NCBI GenBank assembly: GCA_028551475.1
Contig: CM052361.1
Span: 14,081,501 to 14,145,500, forward strand
DNA: 64,000 nt
Direction of reading: 5' to 3'
Source: Casuarina equisetifolia
Taxonomy: Eukaryota > Streptophyta > Magnoliopsida > Fagales > Casuarinaceae
The notes under the pieces were generated by a model that saw only the letters and a list, made by a program, of their open reading frames with translations, ran no database searches and was not told where the DNA came from. The position numbers and the translations under genes were made by a program. Shown piece by piece: positions 24,501-33,820 of this stretch. Each line of letters starts with the position of its first letter. Position 1 is the first letter of the stretch.

Positions 24501-25565
24501 GAGTCATCCATGTTACAACACGGTTATAACAAGACCAGCTCAGATCATTGTGTGTTTGTGAAGCACTTTCTAGGTGGTGATTTTGTCATCCTACTCCTAT
24601 ATGTTGATAATATGTTGATTGTTGGCCAGCACATTAAGAAGATTGCTGAGTTGAAGAAGGATTTAGGCAAGTCTTTTGCGATGAAAGATTTGGGACCGGT
24701 AAAGCGAATCCTTGGTATGGAAGTTAAATGTGACAGAGAACATGGAAAGTTATAGCTATCTCAGGAGAAGTATATAGAGAAGATACTTCAGAGATTTGAC
24801 ATGGACAAGGCAAAAGTAGTAAGTACTTCATTTGCAAGCCATTTCAAACTGAGTAAGGAGCAGAAGCCTGAAAGTAAGAGTGATGTTGAATATATGAAGA
24901 AAACACCTTACGCATCTGCAGTTGGTAGCTTGATGTATGCAGCAGTAAGCACTAGACCAGATATTGCTCATACAGTTGGAGTAGTTAGTCATTTTCTTTC
25001 AGATCCTGGTAAAATGCATTGGGAAGCTGTGAAGTGGATACTCAGGTACCTTAAAGGAACTCCTAAGTTGTGTTTGTGTTTTGGTAATGATGAGCCTGTA
25101 TTGGTTGGATACACAGATGCAGATATGGCTGGTGACCATGATGGAAGGAGATCTATAACAGGGTACATGCTCACCTTCACAGGGGGAGCAGTTTCATGGC
25201 AGTCTAGGCTACAGGATTGTGTTGCTTTGTCTACAACAGAAGCAGAGTATATAGCAATCACTAAGGGTGGAAAAGAAGTTCTATGGATGAAGACGTTTCT
25301 TCAAGAACTTGGTATAAAACAAGGGATGGTTATCCTTTATAGCGACAACCAAAGCTCCATCCGCCTCAGTAAGAACACGTCATCTCATTCAAGGTCTAAG
25401 CACATTGATGTCAGATATCATTGGATTAGAGATGTATTAGAATCCAAGCAGTTAGATCTTGTGAAGATTCACACTGATGATAATGGAGCAGACATGTTGA
25501 CGAAGCCGCTGACAAGAGACAAGCTAGAGACTTGTCAGCGGGTTGCTGGAATGGACTCCAAGTAG
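21548..25565 (+). pseudogene. Tork-like copia gag-pol polyprotein, disabled
   Basis: The likely start ATG is 21548. Domains in order: Gag (MEDYLISRDLYDAME from 21622), CCHC zinc knuckle (CYHCGKSGHYKRDC) near 22280, protease box WIVDTTAS near 22458, integrase HHCC finger (LWHKRLGHLS ... CDHC) from about 22845, integrase core (DNGGEY, HNGVAERMNRT), RT from about 24040 with LDVKTAFLHG and active site YVDN, RNase H (TDADMAGDHDGRRS, STTEAEYIA) and terminal TKPLTRDKLE. Lesions seen: a one-base frameshift between 21600 and 21621, TAG at 21943, a frameshift near 22765, TAG at 23172 and TAG at 24753. The second RT aspartate is asparagine (24608-24610). The DTTAS protease box departs from DSGAS/DTAAS. 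It cannot self-mobilise. Confidence 0.94.
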
Positions 25566-25629
25566 AGTCAAGTCTAGGGAGCAATGTTCTTTCTTTTATG
25601 GTGCAGGGATGTTGCACTAATGTTACTCC

Positions 25630-25642
25630 AAAAGGGGGAAAT
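25630..25642 (+). other. Polypurine tract of the Tork-like element
   Basis: AAAAGGGGGAAAT ends directly before the 3' LTR, the expected position for plus-strand priming. Confidence 0.85.
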
Positions 25643-26028
25643 TGTTAGGTTTGGAGTAAATTAGTAAGGGTAATTATGTAACTACCATATTTGTATTGTG
25701 GGTAGTTTATATGGGTTTCCCAATCTTATTCTATTTAGGTCTCCTAGTCCTATTCTATTTAGGTTTCCTTGGTACTTGTATAAAAGGAAACCTTATGGGG
25801 AAACCTAGGGATGAGGTTGTGAGAGATTGAGAGAAAACAGAGGTTTTCTGTAAGCACTGTAAGCCCTTCTCATCATAGTGAAGAATTGCTCCTTAGGCCG
25901 AGGACGTAGGGATTATCCCGAACCTCGTAATTTCTGTGTGTTCTTTACTTAACTAATATTCTCTTTGTGTGTGCGGTGAGATCTTGAGAGATTCCGTGAG
26001 TTTAGATTCACGGGTTTGTTTTCTAACA
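25643..26028 (+). repeat. 3' LTR of the Tork-like element
   Basis: This 386-bp LTR matches the 5' LTR at 378 of 386 positions and ends CTAACA, followed by the ATTTA duplication. Confidence 0.96.
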
Positions 26029-26033
26029 ATTTA

Positions 26034-26105
26034 AATGTACAAAAATATTTCTCTAATTCATAAACTAACTTTTAAGTCAACTTTAATCTTTCTCAAAATA
26101 AATAT
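26034..26105 (+). repeat. TRIM-like element, right part, after the Tork insertion
   Basis: AATGTACAAAAATATTTC and TTCATAAACTAACTTTTAAG continue the terminal repeat interrupted at 20232. They match 34206-34250 in order. Confidence 0.7.
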
Positions 26106-27688
26106 ATAATTGTCATAACTGTAAGTTTGTAACCTCCTTGATCACACAAGAAGGGGGCTGAGCTTTAATATTCAATAAATATAAAGTAGATATTAGAATA
26201 ATGAAAAAAGCACGCCCCACAGCACAAGAATTTCATAGAAGTTCGGCTAATGACATAAGCAATTATAAGAGTAGACGATTTCCACCTATGTCCTCTAAGA
26301 GGATGGTTTTGTTTGGTCGTGATTCCGAGAAAATAGGCAACTGCGTCATCTAAGCGACTCCTTTCATGCTAATTAATCTGTTTATGTAGTTCTTTAAGTT
26401 GGTTCACCAATTGAAAGAGTAATTTTGCCTAGATCATGGGGATTATAAACTAAAATTGGAATTGTAAGGAATCCTGATCCGATTGACAATAAATTTCCTT
26501 GATATTGAAGAAAGGAATTTTCTTTTCACTCGTTCTTTTGTGTGGAAGGTTACTATTCATGAATGAAAGTCCTTAGGATAACATAAATCACTTACTATTC
26601 ATAAATTAGACAAATGAAATTTCACTTAATGCCATGAATTTCTCATCCGAATTCTTTTATGAAGATAATGAACTACCTAATTGTATATTCACAATTTATT
26701 TTATTTTATGTTATTTTATTTTTTGAAGAGGACAGGAGCATAATTTTGTTGGGAAACAATGGAACACCTTGCAATGTCATATCTACAACCGCCCATGCAT
26801 TTTTTATTATATCAAGCTTGACAAGACAATATATGTCATAGTTTAGCTAAAATTTGGAATATTTGACACCACATGTGTTACATGCCTAGAATTTGAATTA
26901 GGATTTCCTTTTATTTAGTTATTTATGTAGTAGAAAATGTGGCCAAGGACTTTAATGCAAATTCATATTGCCTTCAAAATGTTGATTGATAAAGATCTCA
27001 TTTACTTTTAGAAGGATATGCAGATGTCAAATGGAAGGTGATCTCATTATTTGTGGAAGGATTTGCTAGTGCTAGGGTTGGTAAAGATATGAGCATTTAG
27101 GGCCATGGTCATCTTTCCTTAATTGTTATTTCCATTTCCATAGTCTTCCTTAATTGTATTTGTTTTGATTAAATTCCTTTTCACATTTTGTAAAGCCTAT
27201 TAAAAGGCTATAGTTTTTAATGAAAAGGATAGAAAATAAGTCATCCAAATAGTTTGCTTTATGTTTTTGCTTCTTTTTTCTCTTGGTAAAACAAGAGATT
27301 ATGACAAATACCGTTACAAACAGCTATGTTCGTAACAATATGAATCTTAGTTATTAGAATTAAGAGCTAATTCAAGAATTAAAAAATTATTTTATTTATT
27401 TATCTAAGGTTTATCATAAGGGATCAATGACTTTTGTCCTGCATATATGCTTCTACATGTCTAACAACATTGGGCTTAGGCTCGCATGGGATAAAACATA
27501 TTTAACCTAAGCTATGATATCATATTGAAATACTGAAAGTCTTAACCTAAAAGTTAGTTGAAGAATTAAAAAATTATTTACTTTATTTAAGCTTTATCAT
27601 AAGAGATCTTATGGTGTTAGACTTTTATTTTGCTTAAATTCTAGTTCACATGTACAAAGTATCTATACTAAACCTTAAGCATCATTTA
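26106..27688. other. Intergenic sequence, no gene recognised
   Basis: The stretch AAGAAGGGGGCTGAGC near 26150 looks like the complement of a SIRE-type LTR end, so a minus-strand LTR relic may start here. Two related blocks, AAGAATTAAAAAATTATTT near 27374 and 27563, each followed by a TTATCATAAG-like string, form a short diverged duplication. No protein motif was seen. Confidence 0.35.
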
Positions 27689-29033
27689 TCATGTTAACCA
27701 GCCTGTTGAGCTCTTCGTAGCACTACCAGCAGCTTTCAGCATAATCTCTCTCAGGGCCTGGGCCTTCTCCCTCATCACGTTAACTTGGTCATTTCTCAAA
27801 ACGTGTTCTAAGCTCCTCAGCAGCCAATCTTTTGTGATTACACGTCACTCGTCTTTGACACCAACCCCTTACAGCTCCACCATCCTCCCGATCAAGTGAT
27901 TATCGATGAAGAACAGCCTGCTGATCACTGGCACCCCGTTTCTAATACTCTAGGAAACAGAGTTTCCACCGCAGTGCGTCACATACACAGCTATAGAAGG
28001 ATGTGCCAGAACTTGGGTCTGGGGAGTCCGTGGCACTATCTTTCCATGCATACTGATCTTCTCAGGAAACCCTGTCGGCAAGAGTTCCTTCCACTTGTCG
28101 TTAAAAGACCACAGAAATGGAACTTCACCCTCTTGGAGGACCCCCGCTGCTTCTATGAGCTCCTCAGGCGGCAGTGAAGCTATAGTTCCAAATCCAAAAT
28201 ACGCGACTGACCTAGATTTTTGACCATCCAACCACGAAAGGTAGCCCATTAGATCCGAGCTCGACCGGGGTAAAGGCGGTGTTGGTAGTGGTAGGGAGAA
28301 AAAGCCCACATAAAATACATTCTGAAACTTAGATCCGAGGTCTGACTCAAGACCGTAAGGGTTTAGTTCTTCAAAAAAATTAAGAACGACAGCGGTAGCT
28401 CGAGTTAGCACCAATCCTATTTCACGTAGTGTACGTAAAAGGAGAGGTTCTTCTTCGTCCCCTGTCATCAGCACCTCCTCAGGTAAGTCAGCAAAACGAA
28501 TGGCCATCCTGGAATAAAATCGAGGGTTGCACTACCGTCGCTGCCATTGCTAACAAAACGCTCACGAATGAGGTCCGTGTAAACGTAAGCGGAGAGACAG
28601 AATGGATAACTTATCCACGCAGCGATCCATGGAACATTCAACTCCTCAGCAATCTGTGCAGCAGAGGTCAAGAATGCATCCGAGAGCAAGCGACTCTCAT
28701 ACTGGGCTCTGCCACTGCCTTGTCTATACCCTGTTTGAAGTTTTCAGGAGTGGCCTTAAGGAAAAGGTTCGGAGGCTTTAGTGGGCTTCCCGTGAGTACA
28801 TGATTCTCAGGCACTTTGCAACTTCGTAGAATTTTATATTGTGTGGAATGTCCTCGGCTCTTGTTTTGGATAGTAGGGACGCATGGATATTTCAGTATTT
28901 AAGAATGAAAAGTGAACCTTGGAGCGAAGCTCGCTACTTGAGCAAGTAGATTTCGGGCAAAAAGGGGGTGGCTGGTGAATGGAAGCACCAACACATCCAC
29001 ACGCTTCTCCTCAGCGCTTATGGTCACAGCCAT
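27689..29033 (-). pseudogene. UGT78-like flavonoid/anthocyanidin O-glycosyltransferase pseudogene
   Basis: The relic spans a whole plant UGT reading from a plausible ATG at 29031-29033 (MAVTISAEEKRVDVLVLPFTSHPL) to a stop at 27689-27691, the length of a ~450-residue enzyme. Recognisable parts are the N-terminal FARNLLAQVASFAPRFTF, SDAFLTSAAQIAEELNVPW, SAYVYTDLIRERF, DLPEEVL, LTRATAVVLNFFEELNP, SVAYFGFGTIASLPPEELIEA and a PSPG box beginning PQTQVLAHPSIAVYVTHCGGNS. The order and wording are closest to UGT78 (flavonoid 3-O-glucosyltransferase) proteins, which transfer sugar from UDP-sugar to flavonols or anthocyanidins in the cytosol. Frameshifts lie near 28970, 28690 and 28500. In-frame stops are at 27950, 27869 and 27845, and the PSPG tryptophan of HCGWNS is glycine. 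No intron was evident. Confidence 0.88.
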
Positions 29034-29238
29034 GCGAGAAGAAGAAAGGATGGAGACGTAGGAGAGAGTACTTCTCTATCTGATGACCCGTCCAGCTTAT
29101 GATAGTACTTATATGGTTGCTGGCGTCGAAGTCTAAGATAATATGGACTAACAAACCTTCAGTGAGGTGCAGAGCGAAAATGCTTAAAGGGCGAAGCTTG
29201 TGGCAGTGCAACCGATAATGGAGGTCTTTTAGCCGTTT

Positions 29239-29382
29239 CTACTGTTCTCCGGAGTTTTGCATTCAAACTACTGTTCTACCCTGGGGTTATGTGAATCTGC
29301 GTAAATTACTATTCTCCCCTGAGCTTAGGTGCATCTGCATAATCTACTTTTCTCCCTGGGGTTAGGTGCTTCTGCATACATT
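29239..29382. repeat. 38-bp minisatellite, three full units plus a partial
   Basis: Units start at 29268, 29306 and 29344 (exact 38-bp period) with CTACTGTTCTACCCTGGGG-like sequence and end in GTGCATCTGCATAAT-like sequence. A shortened unit precedes at 29239. It lies about 200 bp upstream of the UGT relic start. Confidence 0.85.
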
Positions 29383-31520
29383 ATGCAGATTTTTTTTAAA
29401 AAAAAAAAAACCTAGGTTCTCAAGTAACCTAGATTTTTAATTTTTTTTTATTAGAATGCAAGGAAGCACATTCGTTAGTGCATATTTATTGGAATCCAAC
29501 ACAGGGTGTTGGAGTGCAGACCTCATAATCAAAGTGCCCACTAGCTCATCACTTAAGCTAACTGATGAATGACATTTGTTAGAGATCATCTCTTTCTAAT
29601 GCATACATGCTGAAAATTGGACTGTAGAATTCTTTTTTTTTTTTCCAAATATTGTACCTTAAATTGACTTTCTTAGCAGATCTCAAGATGTTCTAGAATT
29701 TGTTTTACAGGCTTGTAGTGTGTTTTGTGCATCACAATCATATTCATGAACCTAGCACGGCATTGAAATTGTATATATATTGTGTTTATTATTCTTTTAT
29801 CATTTTCAAAAATTTTTTCTTTGCATTGTTTTGTATTGATTTTTTATGTCTGAAATTTTAATTTTCGAAAGTACTAACTTCCTTTTTCAAAAACCAAAAG
29901 GTTGGTATTTACTAGGTTCATTATCACCTTACATTTAACTTATCTTTTATCGTTAACATCCGTTTTCTCGGAAAAGAAAAATCACTCTGATTGTATTTGT
30001 ATCAATTTATATGAAATTACATTGTCAAATGTAATCAAGTTGGTGATTCCACTTAGTTCGCATCAAAGTTCAGTGGTTAACCGTGTCGATCCCAATTTGC
30101 GCGTTCACAACAGCTGTTCATAATAAGTATTTGACGGAGTTGAAAATTAGATTGACCTAAGATCAATCTTTGCACCGACTATTATCTTTCACCAAATTCT
30201 CAAGTTTTGGAGAAATGGTTACTCATGATCTAAGTGAAAACGCAGACTGCGTCTCACCAATGGAAAAGGTTGTATAGTCATTTAGCACGGAAAAGTGCCG
30301 TATGCTACTGAAGAGCTATACGAAAAATGTTAAATAAAAAGCACATACCTTTTTAGGAAAAAAAAAACTTTTAGTTGGGGAAAAAAAGTATCTTCCCAAG
30401 TAAAGTCAGAAAAATAAATTTTCAAGATATTTTTATTATGACTTGCATGTTAAGGAGAAAAAGATCTTACCTTGAGAAAACCAGGGGAAAGAAATTTTTG
30501 AACTTAACACAAATATGATACTTCTTTGAGGCAAGATAATTACAATAGTAAAACATTTTTTTGGTTAGGGACATAACCTACACTTTACATAGACAAAATT
30601 CTCAGAGATTCTTAAGAAAACTATCGAATGTGGAACAATCCAGGAGTAGAGTGGGAGAGTGGTGAAATAGGAAAATCAAGGAGATGTAATCATGATAGCA
30701 TGTTATATCTCAGCTTTAAAAATATTGAAAAACCGCTTAATTTTCTCCATTAAAATCATTCATTAAGAGAAGAAAGCACATTAATATATAAAAAGGATCT
30801 TAAATCAAGATATTGAGGATGCAAAAAAATTACAGATTAACAATTGTTGTAGTAAACTATAATTCATTGATCCTTTGTGTTTATAAAACGACATCCACAT
30901 AATAACTAAGTCAAAATTTTCAGATTTAAAGCAAAATTTAACTTACCTTAGCAAGTCTTCCAATCATTGTCAACTATAACCATTCGAGAGAATTTTGTCA
31001 GAAGCCATGAGAACGTTAAACTTGTAGCTAGTAATGCAATAACGTTATAGCACTTGAGTAAAACCCTTGATAATTTCTTAATGTGTTCAAGCTTCATCAT
31101 CCCTTAACACTGATTTTAAGGGAGAAAGTAAAACCCTTCCTTAAATAAAATGGTATCCCCCTCCCTTACTTACCGGTTTTAAGAAAGGAAATTGAGCATT
31201 TCCAAATAAATATATAAAACTACCTAAATTAACCCACCAAGCTCCTCAATGTTTCATTCTACTCCAACTAGTTACTATTCGTATGTATCTTGATAGTCAG
31301 CTATACACTTAAATTGGATGTGTAAACATCATAAGTGCATTGAAACATGTGAACATACGGTGAGTGGGGAGTCTTGACACATTTAAGAAGAATGACCCTA
31401 CAATGTAAAACATAGATGTTTATTCAACTGGTACGTAAGCATGCTCTTTGTCCAATGAAGGAGCCATGAAACAAGAAATTAAAAGAATTATCCCAACATT
31501 AGCACCTAGAATTTGTGTTG
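29383..31520. other. Intergenic sequence and probable 3' flank of the MCTP gene
   Basis: Homopolymer tracts occur at 29391-29411 and 29630-29645. A small inverted repeat CCAACAC/GTGTTGG is near 29500. The last few hundred bases should include the MCTP 3' UTR, which I cannot delimit. No gene was recognised. Confidence 0.4.
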
Positions 31521-33812
31521 TCAGAACATACTGTCTACCCTGGCAGGCATCCTTCTTAGGAAGTTCTCAGGCAATGAAGGTAAGCCAACACGAAATCTCG
31601 GATGTCTTAGCGCGTAAAACCCGGTGAAAGTAATCAAACATTGGAAAGGAATGAAATAGGTTACCAAACAGACTACCAGACAGAATGACACAAAGATAAA
31701 TGTAGCTCTTGGATCCCGCCAACTAAGCAAAGACAGCACCCTCTCCCCTTGGGTTGCCAAGTCCCCTAGCGCCACTTGAAACCTTCCACCAATGCTTCTC
31801 AAGCGATCATATCTCCTTGTTAGAACTTCATCCGTCTTCGTAGATGGCAACGAATCAAATTCTTCATCTAGTTCTTCCTCATTCGTCATATCAGCCCCAG
31901 ACAACTTAGCATCCAGGTGAGGAGGATGTCGAGGCCGCTTTGTATAGCGCCAAATCCCCGCCAGGGAAAGGCACAAAAACACTGTGGGTAGAATCATCTC
32001 AGGAAAGAACACTAAAAGTAGGAAAAGCACATGAATGATAATGGTTGTAGTAGTACTAGTCCAGTTACGTATCTTCTCAACCCATTTAATGAAAACAAGA
32101 ATACCACTGAAAAGCTGAAGAACCCTGTAATAGTTTGCTTTGGTCTTTCGTAAGCTCCACATGTCTGATCCAACATCTAGCATGTAATCAATGACCTCCT
32201 CCTTAAGGGGTGGCTCTGCGCGGCTTAACCTTGAGGAGGTTATTAACCTAGCTTGGTACCTCAAGCTATCTAGCTGATACACAGATAGAGGCCTAAGGTA
32301 ATGCATGTCGGGTAATAATGGTAACGTATAAGTTTGTAGGACATCAATCAAGGATGCGCGAGAAAACTTCACCGCTAATTGAATTTCACCCGTCTTCTTT
32401 AACCCAGAAGGTTGGAAGACTGCAAGGGGATATGAATGCGTGTAAATCCGATTGCTTTCAAGAGTGGAAAGTCGAATCCTAACCTTGCCAATTCTTTGAT
32501 GTGTTCCCTTTCCAGCCATATCTCCTGCCTCTAGGTGACCGTTGTCGAAAACTCCAACTGTAAGGACAGTACACAAATCATAAACCTCCCAAGAAAACTG
32601 TTGGTTCCATTGTGGAGCCAGACTATCAAGAATAGTCCTTGTCCTGGCCCACTTTCTCCCATATTTAGCAACACAATAGGCATCAGTACGATTCTCTTCC
32701 TCCTTCACCACTTGTAACCCCTTAGCATTCAAGATCCCCAACTCCAGTAACCCAATGACAGGTCTCCACAATGCCTTTGCTGTAGACCTAAGGTCACTAC
32801 TGTAATTAGTAGCCTCATCAAGAACATGATACCCACCATCCAAAGAAATCCTCACATTAAGCTTACTTGCTAACGTCGCATCTTGCTGCTCATTCTGACC
32901 TTCTGCAGGCCTACCAAGATTATACCACCTAGAAGATACTGGTGCATTATCCAGTCTCTTCATGCTATTCTCCAAAGGAATCACTACCCTCCCTAGCCTC
33001 GCCCACTCTTCCTTATTTGAATGAGATCCATCCTTCACCGTCAAAACCAATGGCTCCTCAAATGGTTCTGCTACAACAAACATTATGTCCTCATCCCACG
33101 TAGGATTCAAATTCTTATTTTGTGATACCCTACTTCTCAAAACCCAATTTGCAAGGGTGGCCTTAACAAATATTTCGGGCTTCTTCCTATTTTTATCCGC
33201 AAGAACCAAATTCTTAGCTTGAATCACGTTGACTCTGAGATACCAAAGCCTCGGTGAATGATAGACCTTCGATCGTGTATATGCATCATTCACAGCGGCT
33301 GCAGCATCCGAATGCCATGCATCAGCAAAAGCCTCATCTGCTTGAGTCCCGATCCAAACAGCCAGCATCAACTCTCCTCTCAGTTTGACCCCATTATCAT
33401 CCTCCAATCTATACCATTGCGGTGCCAAAGGACTATCTGGCTGAAGGCGGAAAGGGATGTCCCCAGTGTTGAACTTTACCTTACCAATCATGTAACTACC
33501 ATCAGCCTTACCTCTCACCGCAAGCTCCAAAGCACTGCTCTGAATCTTCTCCTTCTTGAAGGCGAAAACTTGGTTCCATTCTGGGTTCGACTTCTTCTCA
33601 ATGAACTTAGTAGTGCACTTATAAGTTCCAAATATCAGTTCAACGAAAGGATAATAGATACCAGGCAAATGCTTTGCCTTAAAAATCTTCACAAAAATAA
33701 ACTGCATTTGCTCTACAAGGTCATGGCGCATCCTGGAACTGTTACTGTTTTTCATGCCGCTGATGTTTGGCTTCGTCTCCTTCAGTAAGAAGTCCTCTTT
33801 TGGTCTTCCCAT
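31521..33812 (-). CDS. Multiple C2 domain and transmembrane region protein (MCTP/FTIP-like), 763 aa
   Basis: This is an intact single-exon frame, typical of plant MCTPs. By family knowledge these tether ER to plasma membrane at plasmodesmata or assist trafficking of regulators (FTIP1, QUIRKY); the substrate here is unknown. Domains: N-terminal EDFLLKETKP motif (6-15); C2A about 37-137; C2B about 190-300; C2C about 353-468; PRT_C-type C-terminal region from about 600 with membrane segments near 588-620 and 703-733; conserved LRHPRFR and terminal RRMPARVDSMF. C2A is unusual: the loop after KAKHLP goes straight to YYPFVEL with several residues missing, and the usual acidic loop is RGKADGSYM, so the calcium-binding aspartates appear lost. 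C2B is also poor in loop aspartates. The length is near the usual ~770-800. ATG at 33812 is preceded by a good splice acceptor (33821-33822), suggesting a 5' UTR intron. Confidence 0.95.
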   Translation of the reverse strand: MGRPKEDFLLKETKPNISGMKNSNSSRMRHDLVEQMQFIFVKIFKAKHLPGIYYPFVELIFGTYKCTTKFIEKKSNPEWNQVFAFKKEKIQSSALELAVRGKADGSYMIGKVKFNTGDIPFRLQPDSPLAPQWYRLEDDNGVKLRGELMLAVWIGTQADEAFADAWHSDAAAAVNDAYTRSKVYHSPRLWYLRVNVIQAKNLVLADKNRKKPEIFVKATLANWVLRSRVSQNKNLNPTWDEDIMFVVAEPFEEPLVLTVKDGSHSNKEEWARLGRVVIPLENSMKRLDNAPVSSRWYNLGRPAEGQNEQQDATLASKLNVRISLDGGYHVLDEATNYSSDLRSTAKALWRPVIGLLELGILNAKGLQVVKEEENRTDAYCVAKYGRKWARTRTILDSLAPQWNQQFSWEVYDLCTVLTVGVFDNGHLEAGDMAGKGTHQRIGKVRIRLSTLESNRIYTHSYPLAVFQPSGLKKTGEIQLAVKFSRASLIDVLQTYTLPLLPDMHYLRPLSVYQLDSLRYQARLITSSRLSRAEPPLKEEVIDYMLDVGSDMWSLRKTKANYYRVLQLFSGILVFIKWVEKIRNWTSTTTTIIIHVLFLLLVFFPEMILPTVFLCLSLAGIWRYTKRPRHPPHLDAKLSGADMTNEEELDEEFDSLPSTKTDEVLTRRYDRLRSIGGRFQVALGDLATQGERVLSLLSWRDPRATFIFVSFCLVVCLVTYFIPFQCLITFTGFYALRHPRFRVGLPSLPENFLRRMPARVDSMF

Positions 33813-33820
33813 TGATCCAA

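Larger units (their letters stand above)
20233..26028 (+). mobile_element. Complete Ty1/copia retrotransposon, Tork/Tnt1-like
   Basis: The element is 5796 bp with two 386-bp LTRs (20233-20618 and 25643-26028), both TGTTAG...CTAACA. It is flanked by the 5-bp target duplication ATTTA (20228-20232 and 26029-26033). An initiator-Met-type PBS follows the 5' LTR and a polypurine tract precedes the 3' LTR. Gag, protease, integrase, RT and RNase H occur in copia order. The LTRs differ at 8 of 386 sites (about 2 percent). At 1.3e-8 substitutions per site per year, a grass-derived rate, that is roughly 0.8 million years. The coding region is disabled. Sequence features (Zn knuckle, DTxAS protease box, KHIDVRYHWIRD) fit the Tork clade. 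Confidence 0.96.

Noticed and set aside
27896..28177. 93-codon plus-strand open frame
   Set aside because: It is the antisense shadow of the UGT pseudogene, whose motifs read clearly on the minus strand.
33258..33788. 176-codon plus-strand open frame
   Set aside because: It is antisense to the intact MCTP coding region and has no domain of its own.
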